This document shows positions 1 to 8,822 of a DNA stretch of 64,000 nucleotides, one piece after another. Made by a program: the position numbers and the translations under genes. The notes beneath the pieces were generated by a model. It was given only the letters and a program-made list of their open reading frames with translations, was not told the origin of the DNA and did no database searches. Within the stretch, counting starts at the first letter, position 1. The number at the start of each line of letters is the position of its first letter. The stretch comes from Candidatus Zhuqueibacterota bacterium (GTDB lineage Bacteria; Zhuqueibacterota; Zhuqueibacteria; Zhuqueibacterales; Zhuqueibacteraceae): the NCBI GenBank assembly GCA_022616415.1, contig JAKEEU010000349.1, forward strand, positions 1-64,000. The letters run 5' to 3'.

Positions 1-267
1 CTCCTGCAAAACCATCCCAATCCTTTCAACCCGGAAACCGAGATTCGCTTCGAGCTTCCGGAAGCCAGCCGCGTGGTGGTGAAAATTTACAGCATGCTCG
101 GTGAAAATATCCGCACGCTGGCAGATGGAGAATTTGCCGCCGGGGCTCACACCGTGCGCTGGAATGCGCTGAATGATCGGGGCGAAAAAGCGCCGAGCGG
201 ATTGTATTTTTATCAACTGGTCACGCCGGGCTTCACCCAGACCAAGCGGATGATTTTGGCGAAATAA
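1..267 (+). CDS. C-terminal sorting domain (FlgD Ig-like/T9SS type A) of a secreted protein, 5' end outside window
   Basis: The frame is open from base 1 and ends at TAA 265-267, so only the last 88 codons are visible. It opens with an NPFNPETEIRF motif, followed by a small beta-sandwich with VKIYSMLGE, G-AHTVRWN, SGLYFYQL and a final KRMILAK. This is the standard C-terminal FlgD Ig-like/type A sorting domain that ends many large secreted or surface proteins in FCB-group bacteria. It probably marks the product for export and anchoring. Its enzymatic or structural part lies upstream of the window and cannot be judged. A hairpin terminator follows about 80 bases downstream. Confidence 0.85.
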   Translation, partial: LLQNHPNPFNPETEIRFELPEASRVVVKIYSMLGENIRTLADGEFAAGAHTVRWNALNDRGEKAPSGLYFYQLVTPGFTQTKRMILAK

Positions 268-348
268 GGTCCAAAGTTCGAGGTCAGATGTCCGAAGTCG
301 AATGACAGGGCCAAATGGCCTGAACGGAAATAAGTTTTGCTGCAAGTG

Positions 349-400
349 AAACGGAGTGCAAAACCTTTTGACAAATGGTATTGCACTCCGTTTTTGTTTT
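349..400 (+). terminator. Rho-independent terminator
   Basis: A perfect 13-bp inverted repeat (349-361 with 381-393, core ACGGAGTGCAA) encloses a 19-base loop and runs straight into TTTTTGTTTT. It is well placed to end transcription of the upstream sorting-domain gene. Confidence 0.85.
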
Positions 401-494
401 AGTCGTTGTCTTTGCCTCATAAAATTTCCCCTCCGGCCTTGCTATAATCAAGTTTGACGGATCAAGTTCGGTAACGTACCATTCACCTCGTCAT

Positions 495-755
495 GTCATT
501 CCGTAGGAATGGCCATGCACGTTTGTGCACCCATCACGATGAAAATGTAGTCCTACCCCTTGTAGGGCATAGGTGTCAAGCTAAGAGTTCTGGGACCCTC
601 GGAACTCATCCCCCCGGCCCCCTTCTCTTAGAAAGAGAAGGAGGAGAACAGGTTCAAGTAATAGAGAAAACGGCCCACAAGGGGCTTTATTTTCGTGGAA
701 GCTTTTTCCAAGTGAGCATCTAGCTGGATCGAAACAGGATTCTTCCAGAATGACA
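495..755. repeat. Inverted pair of a dispersed TCATTCC..GGAAT repeat
   Basis: The left arm at 495-512 (TGTCATTCCGTAGGAAT) and the right arm at 737-755 (reverse complement TGTCATTCTGGAAGAATCC) bracket about 220 bases of non-coding sequence. That interval also holds a CTTCTCTT/AAGAGAAG hairpin at about 620-645. The same repeat occurs as a tighter pair at 25324-25393. No convincing gene lies between 268 and 896. Short frames there have no ribosome site and no recognisable motif. Confidence 0.55.
547..569. repeat. Dispersed palindromic repeat, family GTAGTCC-CCCCTTGT-GGG
   Basis: This copy begins GTAGTCCTACCCCTTGTAGGG. It matches copies at 36827-36847, 48666-48690, 48721-48745, 59699-59717 and 59801-59824, and more loosely the one at 62231. 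The core CCCTTGTAGGG can fold into a small hairpin. All copies are intergenic or touch a stop codon. Confidence 0.65.
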
Positions 756-896
756 TTTTGGGGTGTGGTCGTGATATTACCGATTTTGATTGTCAAAACT
801 CAGTATAACCCCAATTTCCAAGCACCCACGCACTTGACTTTTCGGTGAAAGTTGCGTAGCTTTAAAGCAGGTTACTTTACTGAGGGAGAAGGCAAA

Positions 897-2279
897 ATGA
901 ATCAAGAAGAATGGCGGAAACTGATTGCCGGCGGAGAATCTGAAACGGTGGAGCTCAAGGCTTCTTTTGATAAGGAAGCATTGGAGTCGGCAGGCGCCTT
1001 TGCCAACACCAGAGGTGGGATCATTCTCATCGGTGTTTCCGATGCAAAGCAAGTGCTTGGGCTTCAAATTGGAAAAGAGACGCTGAAAGACTGGGCAAAT
1101 CAGATTTCTCAGAACAGCGATCCGCGCATCATACCTGAAATTGATAATATCGAAATCGACGGCAGGCACATCGTCATGATCCAAATCAAAGAATTTCCAA
1201 TCAAACCGGTCTCGCTCAAAGGCAGATACTACCGAAGAGTGAGCAACAGCAATCGGGTCATGTCCATGCCTGAGATTGCGCAAATGCATCTCGATTCGGC
1301 CGGATCGAGCTGGGATAAGCTGCCGGCCAAAGATGCGACGCTTGACGACATCGATTTCGACAGGGTCAAGCGCTATAGCAACAAAGCCAACGAAACGGGG
1401 CGGAGAAAAATTGCTGAAACGGAGAATCCTTTGCAGGTCCTCGAAAAACTGGAGCTGATCAAGGAAGGGCGACCGACGTGGGCGGCTATTCTTCTTTTTC
1501 GCAAAGAACCGCAACGCTTTTTATCCCAAGCAACTATTCACTGCGGGCGATTCAAAGAAGAAACCATCGTCATTGACGATCGCATGATTTACGGCACTCT
1601 CTTCGAGCAGATCGAGGAAGCGATGGATTTCATCCGCAAAAATATCAATGTCAAATTCGTCATGACCGGCGAGCCGGAACGAGAACAAATTTGGGATTAC
1701 CCGCTCGAAGCCTTGCGAGAGGCGATCATCAACGCCGTCTGCCATCGCGATTATACCATCGCTTCAAACATTGAGATTAGGATTCATGACGACAAGCTGA
1801 TTGTCTGGAGCCCGGGTGGGCTGCCGTTGGGCATTACCGTCGCGGATCTTTACAAACCTCATTCCTCCGCTTTGCGCAACAAAAGCGTCGCCGGCATTTT
1901 CTACGACATCGGGTTGATCGAGCAATGGGGAAGCGGGATCGACAAAATGCGAAAAGCCTGTGTCAACGCCGGAGTCCCCGAGCCAAAATTTGAAGAGCAT
2001 CAAGGGTTCCGAGTCATCTTCACAAAAGACATTTATACTGAAGAATATCTCCGTAGCCTTGGGTTGAATGAGCGGCAGATTAAGGCGGTGGAGTATGTGA
2101 GGGAAAAGGGGAAAATTACGAATAAGGAGTATAGAAAACTTTTGAGAGTTGCAGAAAGAACAGCACGAGTAGATCTTTCTGAACTTGTTGGTAAGAATAT
2201 CTTTGAAAAAACAGGGAAAACCGGTACAACGGCAGAGTATCTTTTAAACCAGCAACAACCCCGGCAAATCCGGCAATAA
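897..2279 (+). CDS. AlbA_2/Schlafen-type ATP-binding transcriptional regulator
   Basis: The product is 460 aa. An N-terminal AlbA_2 domain spans about residues 8-125 (GESETVELK and FANTRGG-ILIGVSD motifs). A GHKL/HATPase_c_4-like region with REAIINAVCHRDY and WGSGIDKM follows around 270-365. A C-terminal winged helix reads LNERQIKAVEYV...GKITNKEY. Such proteins are thought to bind DNA and nucleotide and often accompany defence or toxin modules. The ATG at 897 was chosen because GAGGGAGAAGG lies just upstream; a TTG at 852 is in frame but lacks a good site. The last codons run into a CCCCGGCAA-type repeat, so the exact C-terminus may have drifted. A second, distinct AlbA_2 gene lies at 39051-40235. 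Confidence 0.85.
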   Translation: MNQEEWRKLIAGGESETVELKASFDKEALESAGAFANTRGGIILIGVSDAKQVLGLQIGKETLKDWANQISQNSDPRIIPEIDNIEIDGRHIVMIQIKEFPIKPVSLKGRYYRRVSNSNRVMSMPEIAQMHLDSAGSSWDKLPAKDATLDDIDFDRVKRYSNKANETGRRKIAETENPLQVLEKLELIKEGRPTWAAILLFRKEPQRFLSQATIHCGRFKEETIVIDDRMIYGTLFEQIEEAMDFIRKNINVKFVMTGEPEREQIWDYPLEALREAIINAVCHRDYTIASNIEIRIHDDKLIVWSPGGLPLGITVADLYKPHSSALRNKSVAGIFYDIGLIEQWGSGIDKMRKACVNAGVPEPKFEEHQGFRVIFTKDIYTEEYLRSLGLNERQIKAVEYVREKGKITNKEYRKLLRVAERTARVDLSELVGKNIFEKTGKTGTTAEYLLNQQQPRQIRQ

Positions 2280-2322
2280 CCCCGGCAAAAGCCCGGCAAT
2301 CCGGTAATAACCCCGGCAAAAG
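2258..2322. repeat. Degenerate tandem repeat of CCCCGGCAA(A)
   Basis: Units such as CCCCGGCAAATCCGGCAATAA recur four to five times across the 3' end of the AlbA_2 gene and its downstream spacer. The gene's last ten codons and stop lie inside the array. In another frame the same bases would read an NNPGKS-type repeat. Slippage here would change the protein's tail. Confidence 0.6.
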
Positions 2323-2363
2323 TGCCACGTATTCGGCAATTATTACAGCTAGGAGCTATTGTC

Positions 2364-2669
2364 ATGAACCCCAGAGTTAAAGACGTCAAACCCAATCCTG
2401 ACCATACACTGACGCTGACTTTTGCCAATGGCGAAGTCAAGCTTTTTGACGTCAAGCCCTATTTAGATATAGGAATATTCAAGGAATTAAAAGACAGGGG
2501 CTTATTCAATTCTGTCCGGCCCTTTTTAGGAAGTATTCAGTGGAGGAACGGCCAGGATTTGTGTCCTGATACATTGTATTTGGAAAGTGTATTATTGGAT
2601 GATCTCCCGACTCCCGATAGGGATGAAACGAGGACTGAGAAAGTCGCGGTAGATGAGGCCTTTGCTTAA
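2364..2669 (+). CDS. DUF2442 family protein
   Basis: The product is 101 aa. The start at ATG 2364 follows AGGAGC with good spacing; a longer in-frame start at 2322 lacks a site and overlaps the repeat. The N-terminal half (VKDVKPNPDHTLTLTFANGE) and the following FDVKPYLDIGIFKELKD match the DUF2442 pattern. DUF2442 proteins are often encoded beside a DUF4160 partner in suspected toxin-antitoxin pairs. No partner is visible on either side here, so this may be an orphan. Function unknown. Confidence 0.75.
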   Translation: MNPRVKDVKPNPDHTLTLTFANGEVKLFDVKPYLDIGIFKELKDRGLFNSVRPFLGSIQWRNGQDLCPDTLYLESVLLDDLPTPDRDETRTEKVAVDEAFA

Positions 2670-2744
2670 TTCCTAAAGTTTCGCTTAAGTAAGCCTTATT
2701 CTGCGGGGTAATAGCCACTCTTTTCATTTGCCGTTCCACAAACC

Positions 2745-4712
2745 ATGATCCACCTCCAAAACCTCCAAAAACATTTCGGCCCGAAAACGATTTTTGACGG
2801 CGCGTCTGCACACATTCCGCCGAAGACCCGCGTCGGGCTTGTCGGGCCCAATGGCTCCGGTAAGACCACGCTCTTTCGCATGCTCATCGGCGAGGAGCAA
2901 TGCGATGGCGGCAGCATCGTCATTGCCAAAGGCGCGCGCCTCGGCTACCTCAAACAGGAAGTGTGGGACAATCCCGAGCGCAGTATTCTCGCCGAAACGA
3001 TGGCCGGCTTTCCGGAGCTGCAAAAGCTGGAGCAGGATTTGACGGCAATAGAGCGGCAGATGGCCGACGATCATGATTCGGAATTGCTCGACCGCTACGG
3101 CAAGCTGCGGCAGCGCTTCGAAGCGCAAGGCGGGTACGAACTCGAGCATCAAGCCAAGGCCATTCTCAGCGGCATCGGCTTTCGGCCGGAGCAATTCGTG
3201 CAGCCGTTGCACCAATTTTCCGGCGGCTGGATGATGCGCGTGGCGCTTGCCAAATTATTACTCGCCAAACCGGAAGTGCTGTTGCTGGACGAGCCAACCA
3301 ACCACCTCGATCTCGAAACCGTGGTCTGGCTCGAAAATTTCCTGCTCGAATATCCCGGCACCATCGTGCTCACCACGCACGATCAGGTTTTCATGCAGCG
3401 TATTGCCGGGCGCATCATCGAAATCAGTCAACGCCAGTTTAACCCGTACATCGGCAGCTTCGAAGATTACGTCGAAGAGAAAGCGGCGCGGCAGGAGCAG
3501 CTCGAAGCGCAGTATCAAAACCAGCAGCGCAAGATCGAGCACACCGAGCGTTTCATCGAGCGTTTTCGCTACAAAGCTTCCAAAGCGCGGCAGGTGCAAA
3601 GCCGCATTAAAATGCTCGAGAAAATGGAAAAGGTGGAATTAGTCCACGACACAACCCGGGCGATGAAATTCCGCCTGCCGCAGCCGCCGCGCTCGGGTCA
3701 AGAAGTCGTGCAAGTGTCCAAAGTCACGAAGCGTTACGGCGAAAAAACGGTTTACGAAAATTTGGATTTCACGCTCTTGCGCGGCGAGAAAGTCGCGCTC
3801 ATCGGGCCGAACGGCGCCGGTAAATCGACGTTGCTCAAAATCATCGCCGGCGCGGTGGATATTCAAGACGGCGCGGTGTTGTACGGCCATCACGTGACGA
3901 TGGATTATTACGCGCAGCATCAATTGGAGATTTTGCATCCGGCCGCCACGATTCTGGAAGAGCTGACCGCGGTGACGCCGCATCTCACGCCGGAGCAGCG
4001 CCGCACCCTGCTCGGCGCGTTTCTCTTTTCCGGCGACGACGTGTTCAAGCCGATCGCGGTGCTTTCCGGCGGCGAAAAGGCGCGCGTGGCGCTGGCGAAA
4101 TTGCTCTCGCGTCCGGCCAATCTTTTGGTGATGGACGAGCCGACCAACCACCTCGATATTTTGTCCCGCCAAATTTTGGAAGACGCGCTGGCCGATTACG
4201 AGGGCACGCTCATTTTTATCTCGCACGACCGCGCCTTCATCAACGCCATCGCCAACCGCGTCGTCGAAATTCGGGATGGACGGCTGCGCCATTTCCCGGG
4301 GAATTATGATGATTATGTATGGAAGAAAGAACAGGAGGCAGCGGCAGATGCAGTTGCAGCAGCAGGTAGCTTGCCATCACCGGGCGGAACACAAGCGCCG
4401 GCCGTCTCTCGCCCCAAAAAGGAAGACCGCCGCGCCCGCGCCGAACGCATTCAAGAACGCTCGCGCCGGCTAAAGCCGCTGCAAGAAAAATTGAAAGCAT
4501 TGGAAGGGGAAATTGCCGGATTGGAAAAAGAAAAGGAAGAGCTCACCACGGCGCTTTGCGATCCCGCCATTATCGCCGACAACACGATTTATCCCCAAAA
4601 GCTCAAACGCCACGCCGAGCTGGAAACACGCTTGCAAAATTGCTACGATGAATGGGCCGTGGTTGCCCAGCAGATTGAAGCAGCGCAAGGCGAGTTTGCG
4701 GATTTGCCGTAA
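2745..4712 (+). CDS. ABC-F family ATPase (Uup/YdiF type)
   Basis: The product is 655 aa with two ABC cassettes and no membrane segments. Cassette 1 has Walker A GPNGSGKT (residues 34-41) and a LLLDEPTNHLD Walker B. Cassette 2 has GPNGAGKST (about 354-362), LSGGE (about 440) and a VMDEPTNHLD Walker B. A charged linker around residues 245-300 and a C-terminal coiled coil (about 565-650) complete the ABC-F layout. Members act on ribosomes, in translation regulation or antibiotic protection, or on DNA for Uup-like proteins. The coiled C-terminus favours the Uup/YdiF branch, but the specific role cannot be assigned. Confidence 0.92.
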   Translation: MIHLQNLQKHFGPKTIFDGASAHIPPKTRVGLVGPNGSGKTTLFRMLIGEEQCDGGSIVIAKGARLGYLKQEVWDNPERSILAETMAGFPELQKLEQDLTAIERQMADDHDSELLDRYGKLRQRFEAQGGYELEHQAKAILSGIGFRPEQFVQPLHQFSGGWMMRVALAKLLLAKPEVLLLDEPTNHLDLETVVWLENFLLEYPGTIVLTTHDQVFMQRIAGRIIEISQRQFNPYIGSFEDYVEEKAARQEQLEAQYQNQQRKIEHTERFIERFRYKASKARQVQSRIKMLEKMEKVELVHDTTRAMKFRLPQPPRSGQEVVQVSKVTKRYGEKTVYENLDFTLLRGEKVALIGPNGAGKSTLLKIIAGAVDIQDGAVLYGHHVTMDYYAQHQLEILHPAATILEELTAVTPHLTPEQRRTLLGAFLFSGDDVFKPIAVLSGGEKARVALAKLLSRPANLLVMDEPTNHLDILSRQILEDALADYEGTLIFISHDRAFINAIANRVVEIRDGRLRHFPGNYDDYVWKKEQEAAADAVAAAGSLPSPGGTQAPAVSRPKKEDRRARAERIQERSRRLKPLQEKLKALEGEIAGLEKEKEELTTALCDPAIIADNTIYPQKLKRHAELETRLQNCYDEWAVVAQQIEAAQGEFADLP

Positions 4713-4720
4713 AGTGTTTA

Positions 4721-4969
4721 TCAGAGGAGGATAATCGTCACGCCGGTTTCTTCTTCCACTTCCGTCGCCACTGTGGCTGCTTTCAGGCCATTTCTGTAAG
4801 TGTGTTTGTCGTATTCGAGGTGCAACTCGACAATGTCTTCGCTGTAAGCTTTTGCCCATGCAATTCGAACTTTCGGCAACTCTTGCGCCAGTCTGGCCTT
4901 GAATTTTTGCAGAGTTTTCTTTTGCAAAGCGTTCAAATTATTTGTGGCAAACCCAGCTTGCGTATTCAT
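4721..4969 (-). CDS. Small hypothetical protein, paralogue of the gene at 5119-5367
   Basis: The product is 82 aa and has no family I recognise. It begins with a variable 15-residue head. A conserved block follows (KTLQKFKARL, PKVRIAWAKAY, VELHLEYDKHTYRNGLKAA, VATEVEEETG), ending in hydrophobic TIILL. The next gene upstream on the same strand encodes a protein roughly two thirds identical along its whole length. Such conservation across a tandem copy argues that both are real genes. The acidic, soluble, single-domain look would suit a small regulator or antitoxin-like protein, but this is only a guess. Confidence 0.6.
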   Translation of the reverse strand: MNTQAGFATNNLNALQKKTLQKFKARLAQELPKVRIAWAKAYSEDIVELHLEYDKHTYRNGLKAATVATEVEEETGVTIILL

Positions 4970-5118
4970 ATTAATGGTCTCATGGTGTGGTCAATTGTCA
5001 TAAGCGGTTCTTGGATCCAAATTGAGCTTGATAAGCACGCCGGTCACCATTTGATATGCCGCATAATAGGTCCGGCTCACCGCCTCAACGGGCTTGTTAT
5101 TTCTCCGGCAAAGTCCGC

Positions 5119-5367
5119 TCACCGCAAAATGATCGTTATATCCGTCTCATCTTCTACCTCGGTTGCCATTGTTGCTGCCTTTAGACTATTTCTGTAGGTG
5201 TATTTGTCGTATTCAAGATGCAGCTCAATTATTTCCTTATTGTATGCTTTGGCCCACTCTATTCGAACTTTTGGCATAGACTCTGCTAGTTTTCTCCTGA
5301 ACTTCAGCAGTGTTTCCTTTTGGCGGGGGGTCATGTTATTTTTCAATGCATCATTTTGATGTCTCAT
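5119..5367 (-). CDS. Small hypothetical protein, tandem paralogue of 4721-4969
   Basis: The product is 82 aa. The conserved block (PKVRIEWAKAYNKEIIELHLEYDKYTYRN, quoted here only by its ends PKVRIEWAKAY and KYTYRN) aligns without gaps to the downstream paralogue, including the LKAA-ATEVE segment and the TIIL end. The 150-base spacer between the two copies shows no other gene. Function unknown; the pair probably arose by local duplication. Confidence 0.6.
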   Translation of the reverse strand: MRHQNDALKNNMTPRQKETLLKFRRKLAESMPKVRIEWAKAYNKEIIELHLEYDKYTYRNSLKAATMATEVEDETDITIILR

Positions 5368-5552
5368 AACAATCCTCTCGTTATTAGTGATTTCAAAAGG
5401 CTCACCAGCCGATTTGCATCCCTCCAGGTGGCGTTGACAAGCGATAAATCAGCTTTTGAGGGGGTGCCGTAATCGGCGCGATATCTTCTTTCCAGTAATG
5501 CGCCAAATTTCGGGTGCAAGCCTTTCAGAGCTTGCTTTTCTTTGTAACCCAA
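5364..5552 (-). pseudogene. Possible truncated gene remnant, unrecognised
   Basis: A 62-codon frame abuts the start of the gene at 5119-5367 by a four-base overlap. It has only a TTG start, and an in-frame stop closes the frame shortly upstream. The sequence (HPKFGALLERRYRADYG, NATWRDANRLVSLLKSL) is soluble and helical. It loosely resembles the C-terminal end of a HEPN-like domain, but I cannot support that. It is best read as a surviving 3' fragment. Confidence 0.3.
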
Positions 5553-5874
5553 ATCTGACTTTTGACAAATGTGGTAATTTAGAAAATGTTAGCTCGCCAT
5601 GCAAGCGGAAAGTGAAATTTGCGGATTTGCCGTAAAGCCGCGATAATTTTCCGCAATCATCCTCATCTGTCGCTATAAATGTCACGTAAGTCAAACGAAA
5701 CTATCCGGTAAGGCTTCGTCATACACCGCTAGAGAGCACTCGGCTCACGAAAATAGAGCGCTCGCAAAATCAACTCTTGGGCCATGCGCAAACGTAATAA
5801 ATCTGATTTTACTCGCGCTCTTATTCTTGTTAAGCCCAAACGAACCGTTGAACAGTTGTGAAGGGAGATTTAAC
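5553..5874. other. Intergenic stretch, no gene seen
   Basis: About 320 bases separate a minus-strand remnant from the plus-strand gene at 5875. A minus-strand frame at 5449-5694 exists but has no recognisable motif or start signal. AAGGGAG at 5861-5867 is the ribosome site of the next gene. Confidence 0.5.
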
Positions 5875-6229
5875 ATGAACCAAGCTCGCCGTCTTTATAC
5901 TGGACTAATGTTTGCGGTATTCGTCGGGACCGCCGTGTATCCGGCCGCGGTGCAATCGCAAAATTCCCAAGCGCTGGCGTGGTTGAAAAACGGCCTCACG
6001 GAGAAAGATCCGCAAAAGAAAATAGCGGCGTATCGCAAAGCCATCGAGCTGGATTCGCTTTTCGTCGAAGCCAAGTTCAATGAATATCGCAACGCACAAG
6101 CATGACGAGATCAACACCATCGTCGCGCAAAACTACCTGACAGAGGGCAGGACGGATTCGGATGCGATCACAGTGCTGGAGAGTGCACTGAAAGCCGAAC
6201 GTCAGAAACTGAACCAAGGAAATTTATAA
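5875..6229 (+). pseudogene. Exported TPR-like protein, frameshifted
   Basis: The start ATG at 5875 follows AAGGGAG. The first 25 residues form a signal peptide (MNQARRLYTGLMFAVFVGTA). A TPR-like helix pair follows (ALAWLKNGLTEKDPQKKIAAYRKAIELD). The frame stops at 6103-6105. One frame over it continues as HKHDEINTIVAQNYLTEGR...ALKAERQKLNQGNL to TAA 6227-6229, so a one-base insertion near 6089-6096 has broken it. The restored product would be about 117 aa, shorter than a typical TPR lipoprotein, so an internal deletion is also possible. It lies 12 bases upstream of the TPR/pseudokinase gene and may have been its partner. Confidence 0.55.
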
Positions 6230-6241
6230 GGGTCACGTCGA

Positions 6242-8524
6242 ATGCCTAACCTCGAATCAACTTCGCAGCTCAACCGGGTGCATCAGCTTCTGCACACGCT
6301 CGGCCGGGCGTATTTGCAAAAGGAGCAATACGCCGAGGCCTTCGATAAATTCACGCAGCTTTTGGCGCTCGAACCGGACAATCCGGAGATTCTTTTGGAT
6401 GCCGCCATCGCGGCGCTGGGGTCGGATGACGTTTCTTCGCCAGCGCTCGATCTGTACGAGAGAGCCGTGTCGCACAATCCCGATTCGTCGGCGCTCAAAG
6501 ACGGCTTGGCCTCTTTGTTCGTGCATCACGACATCACCACGCCTTTCGCCGTCGAGCTGTGCCAGGACATAGTTGAGAGGGCGCCGGCCAACGAGCTGCA
6601 AATGCGGCTTTATTTGAAAAAATATTACGAGGCCGCGGGCATGCTGGACAAGGCGAAGAGCGAGGAGCAAAAAGCCATTTTCAACAGCCGGGACGGCAAA
6701 GCCATCCGCGCCTTTCTGGAAAAGCTTTGGTGGGAAGGCAAATTTGCCGAGGCCCTCGCCGCTTTGCGCGCCGCTCCGAAGACCAATGGCGCTTATGGCT
6801 ACATCACCAAAGAGCTCGGCGTGACCCAGGCTTATGAGATACTCGCGGCCGGCCGGCTGGAGAATAATGCCGATGCCCTGCAGACGATTCTCGCGGCGGC
6901 GCCGACCATGGCGCCGGCGGAATCGTTGGCAGATTTGCGCGATTATTTGACCTTGCGATTGAGCCTGTTCAGCGGCAGTCAGCAACCGGCAGCGCCGGAC
7001 GCCGCACACCAAGTGGCTCTCAATCAGGGAGCGGCGAAGGAGGGGGAAGAGTTTTTTGCCGTGGCCCCGTTTAATTTGCAGGAAGAAGTGCTCGAGCCGC
7101 TAGCCAAGCCGGCAGAAAGCCAGGAGCAATCCGAGACGTTCGGTGGCGAGTGGCAAAGCTTCATGTTTGCGCAAATCATCAAGTATGACGGCAAGATCGT
7201 GCCGGATCGGCTGCGCAATTTGTTGAGCAATCACCTGACGCAATTGCCGGATATTATCTTGCGGCAATCCGGCGTGGGATTTGTGAGCCTGGCCAAGGAT
7301 CCGGTGGTGCAAATTCGGTCGATGATCGATTTCATGCAGAGCCTGGATGAATATAACGCCGCGGTGCCGGAAATCGACCGGGTGATGCTGATCGGCGGTG
7401 TGCAAGTGACACGGCAACCGCACAAAGGCAGCGATCGTGAAACGCTTGCCGCACTGGTTGACGCCGCGCATCTTTTGCGCCTCGCGGAGAACGTGGCCAC
7501 CTCGGAGCCCGGCGTGGGAATCTTGCTGCTGCGCACGGACGACGAGTCGCTTGGCAAGCATCCGGGCGCCGGCTTCACGCTGATGGCGATGGAACCGGTG
7601 CAACTGCTGCCCGGCCGGAAGACCACCTGTACGGAAGTGGTTTGGCGCAATCCACTGGCGCAGCTCAAGCCCGGGCAATTTTACGCTTTTGGCCGTTTTG
7701 AAGTCAGCAAACGTCTGCTCAGGCACAACAACTACACCACTTTTCTGGCTCGCGACCTGCAACTCGACCGTCCGCTGGTGATGAAGGTGATGCTGCCGGC
7801 GGAGGCCGCGCCGTTTTTGCAAAATGACGAGCAGCGCGACCGGATTTACAGCCGCATTCGCGCCATCGCCCGTTTGAGCCATCCCACCCTGGCGTTTCTT
7901 TACGACATGGGCGAGCACGAAGGCATGTTGTTTTTCGGCCGCGAATATATCGAAGGCCAAAATCTCACCGAGCTGAATTTCCGCGACGAGCAGCGCGACG
8001 GCGAGATTCTCGCCATGCTGCAAAAAATCGTGCGCGCCCTGCTGTATGCGAACAGCAAGGGCGTGGCGCATTTGAATTTGAAGCCGGGCAACATTTGGCT
8101 GAGCGAGGCGCAAGAACTCAAAATTTCGGATTTTCACATTGCGGGCTTTGCCGAAGACGGCGCCAACGCCAGCGTGCTTTATCCGGCGCATTGGCGCTAT
8201 CTGGCGCCGGAGATTCTTTACGGCGAAGGCGGCGATTCGCGCAGCGACATCTACTCGCTCGGCATCATGGCTTACGAGCTGCTTGCCGGCCGGCACCCTT
8301 ATAATACCGTCGGGTCGATTCAATCGCCCAAGGATATTTTCAAAGCGCGCATTGCGCCGCTCAACGAGCAGGAACGGCCGCATCACCGCGCCTGGGATGA
8401 TTTCGTCATGCGCGCCATCCACCCCGACGCCGACAAGCGCTTTGCGGATCTCAGCGACATGGAACAAGAGCTGCGCGCCATTCAAATGGAGATGCTGAAA
8501 CGCGCGCTGAATTCTGGACGGTAA
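6242..8524 (+). CDS. TPR - degenerate cyclase-like - pseudokinase protein
   Basis: The product is 760 aa. TPR helices occupy about residues 10-200 (LGRAYLQKEQYAEAFDKF). A middle region around 300-450 (VGFVSLAKDPVVQIRSM, DEYNAAVPEIDRVMLIGGV) has the pattern of a class III nucleotide cyclase fold without its metal-binding aspartates; this is my inference. A Ser/Thr kinase-like domain spans about 482-745, with beta-3 Lys515, a catalytic loop reading HLNLKPGNIW (610-619) instead of HRDLKPxN, and DFH (630-632) instead of DFG. The catalytic aspartate is thus Asn612, so phosphotransfer is doubtful although nucleotide binding may persist. No membrane segment is seen. It probably acts as a cytoplasmic scaffold or sensor. 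Confidence 0.8.
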   Translation: MPNLESTSQLNRVHQLLHTLGRAYLQKEQYAEAFDKFTQLLALEPDNPEILLDAAIAALGSDDVSSPALDLYERAVSHNPDSSALKDGLASLFVHHDITTPFAVELCQDIVERAPANELQMRLYLKKYYEAAGMLDKAKSEEQKAIFNSRDGKAIRAFLEKLWWEGKFAEALAALRAAPKTNGAYGYITKELGVTQAYEILAAGRLENNADALQTILAAAPTMAPAESLADLRDYLTLRLSLFSGSQQPAAPDAAHQVALNQGAAKEGEEFFAVAPFNLQEEVLEPLAKPAESQEQSETFGGEWQSFMFAQIIKYDGKIVPDRLRNLLSNHLTQLPDIILRQSGVGFVSLAKDPVVQIRSMIDFMQSLDEYNAAVPEIDRVMLIGGVQVTRQPHKGSDRETLAALVDAAHLLRLAENVATSEPGVGILLLRTDDESLGKHPGAGFTLMAMEPVQLLPGRKTTCTEVVWRNPLAQLKPGQFYAFGRFEVSKRLLRHNNYTTFLARDLQLDRPLVMKVMLPAEAAPFLQNDEQRDRIYSRIRAIARLSHPTLAFLYDMGEHEGMLFFGREYIEGQNLTELNFRDEQRDGEILAMLQKIVRALLYANSKGVAHLNLKPGNIWLSEAQELKISDFHIAGFAEDGANASVLYPAHWRYLAPEILYGEGGDSRSDIYSLGIMAYELLAGRHPYNTVGSIQSPKDIFKARIAPLNEQERPHHRAWDDFVMRAIHPDADKRFADLSDMEQELRAIQMEMLKRALNSGR

Positions 8525-8822
8525 CCGCAACCCGGACGAGTCATAACCAAACAGAAAAAAGCATTCACGCCGCAAAGACTCGCCAAGATATTTTTTGCAA
8601 GATACCTATCCTGCCGCAGGCCAGGGATTGTGGCAAATAATTAAAAAGCTTTTCAATCTTTATGGCGTAGGTGCGAATGGCAAGAGCGCGTTTCTCAAAA
8701 CGATCATCTCGATTTTTGTCAGATTCAGCATACTGGACAACAAAGCACCCCCGTTAGCATCACAAAAAGGCTCTATCGTGACGGTTTAGGGATTGAAAAT
8801 CAGCAGTTTGTGGGGAATTGGT
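8525..8822. other. Intergenic stretch, no gene supported
   Basis: About 300 bases lie between the pseudokinase gene and the truncated tRNA copy. A 64-codon frame at 8595 lacks a ribosome site and a recognisable motif. No terminator with a T-tract is obvious. Confidence 0.4.

Noticed and set aside
7100..8575. 491-codon minus-strand frame
   Set aside because: It is antisense to the TPR/pseudokinase gene, with no start signal or motif.
8595..8789. Small plus-strand gene
   Set aside because: No ribosome site, no motif, and the sequence reads like translated spacer.
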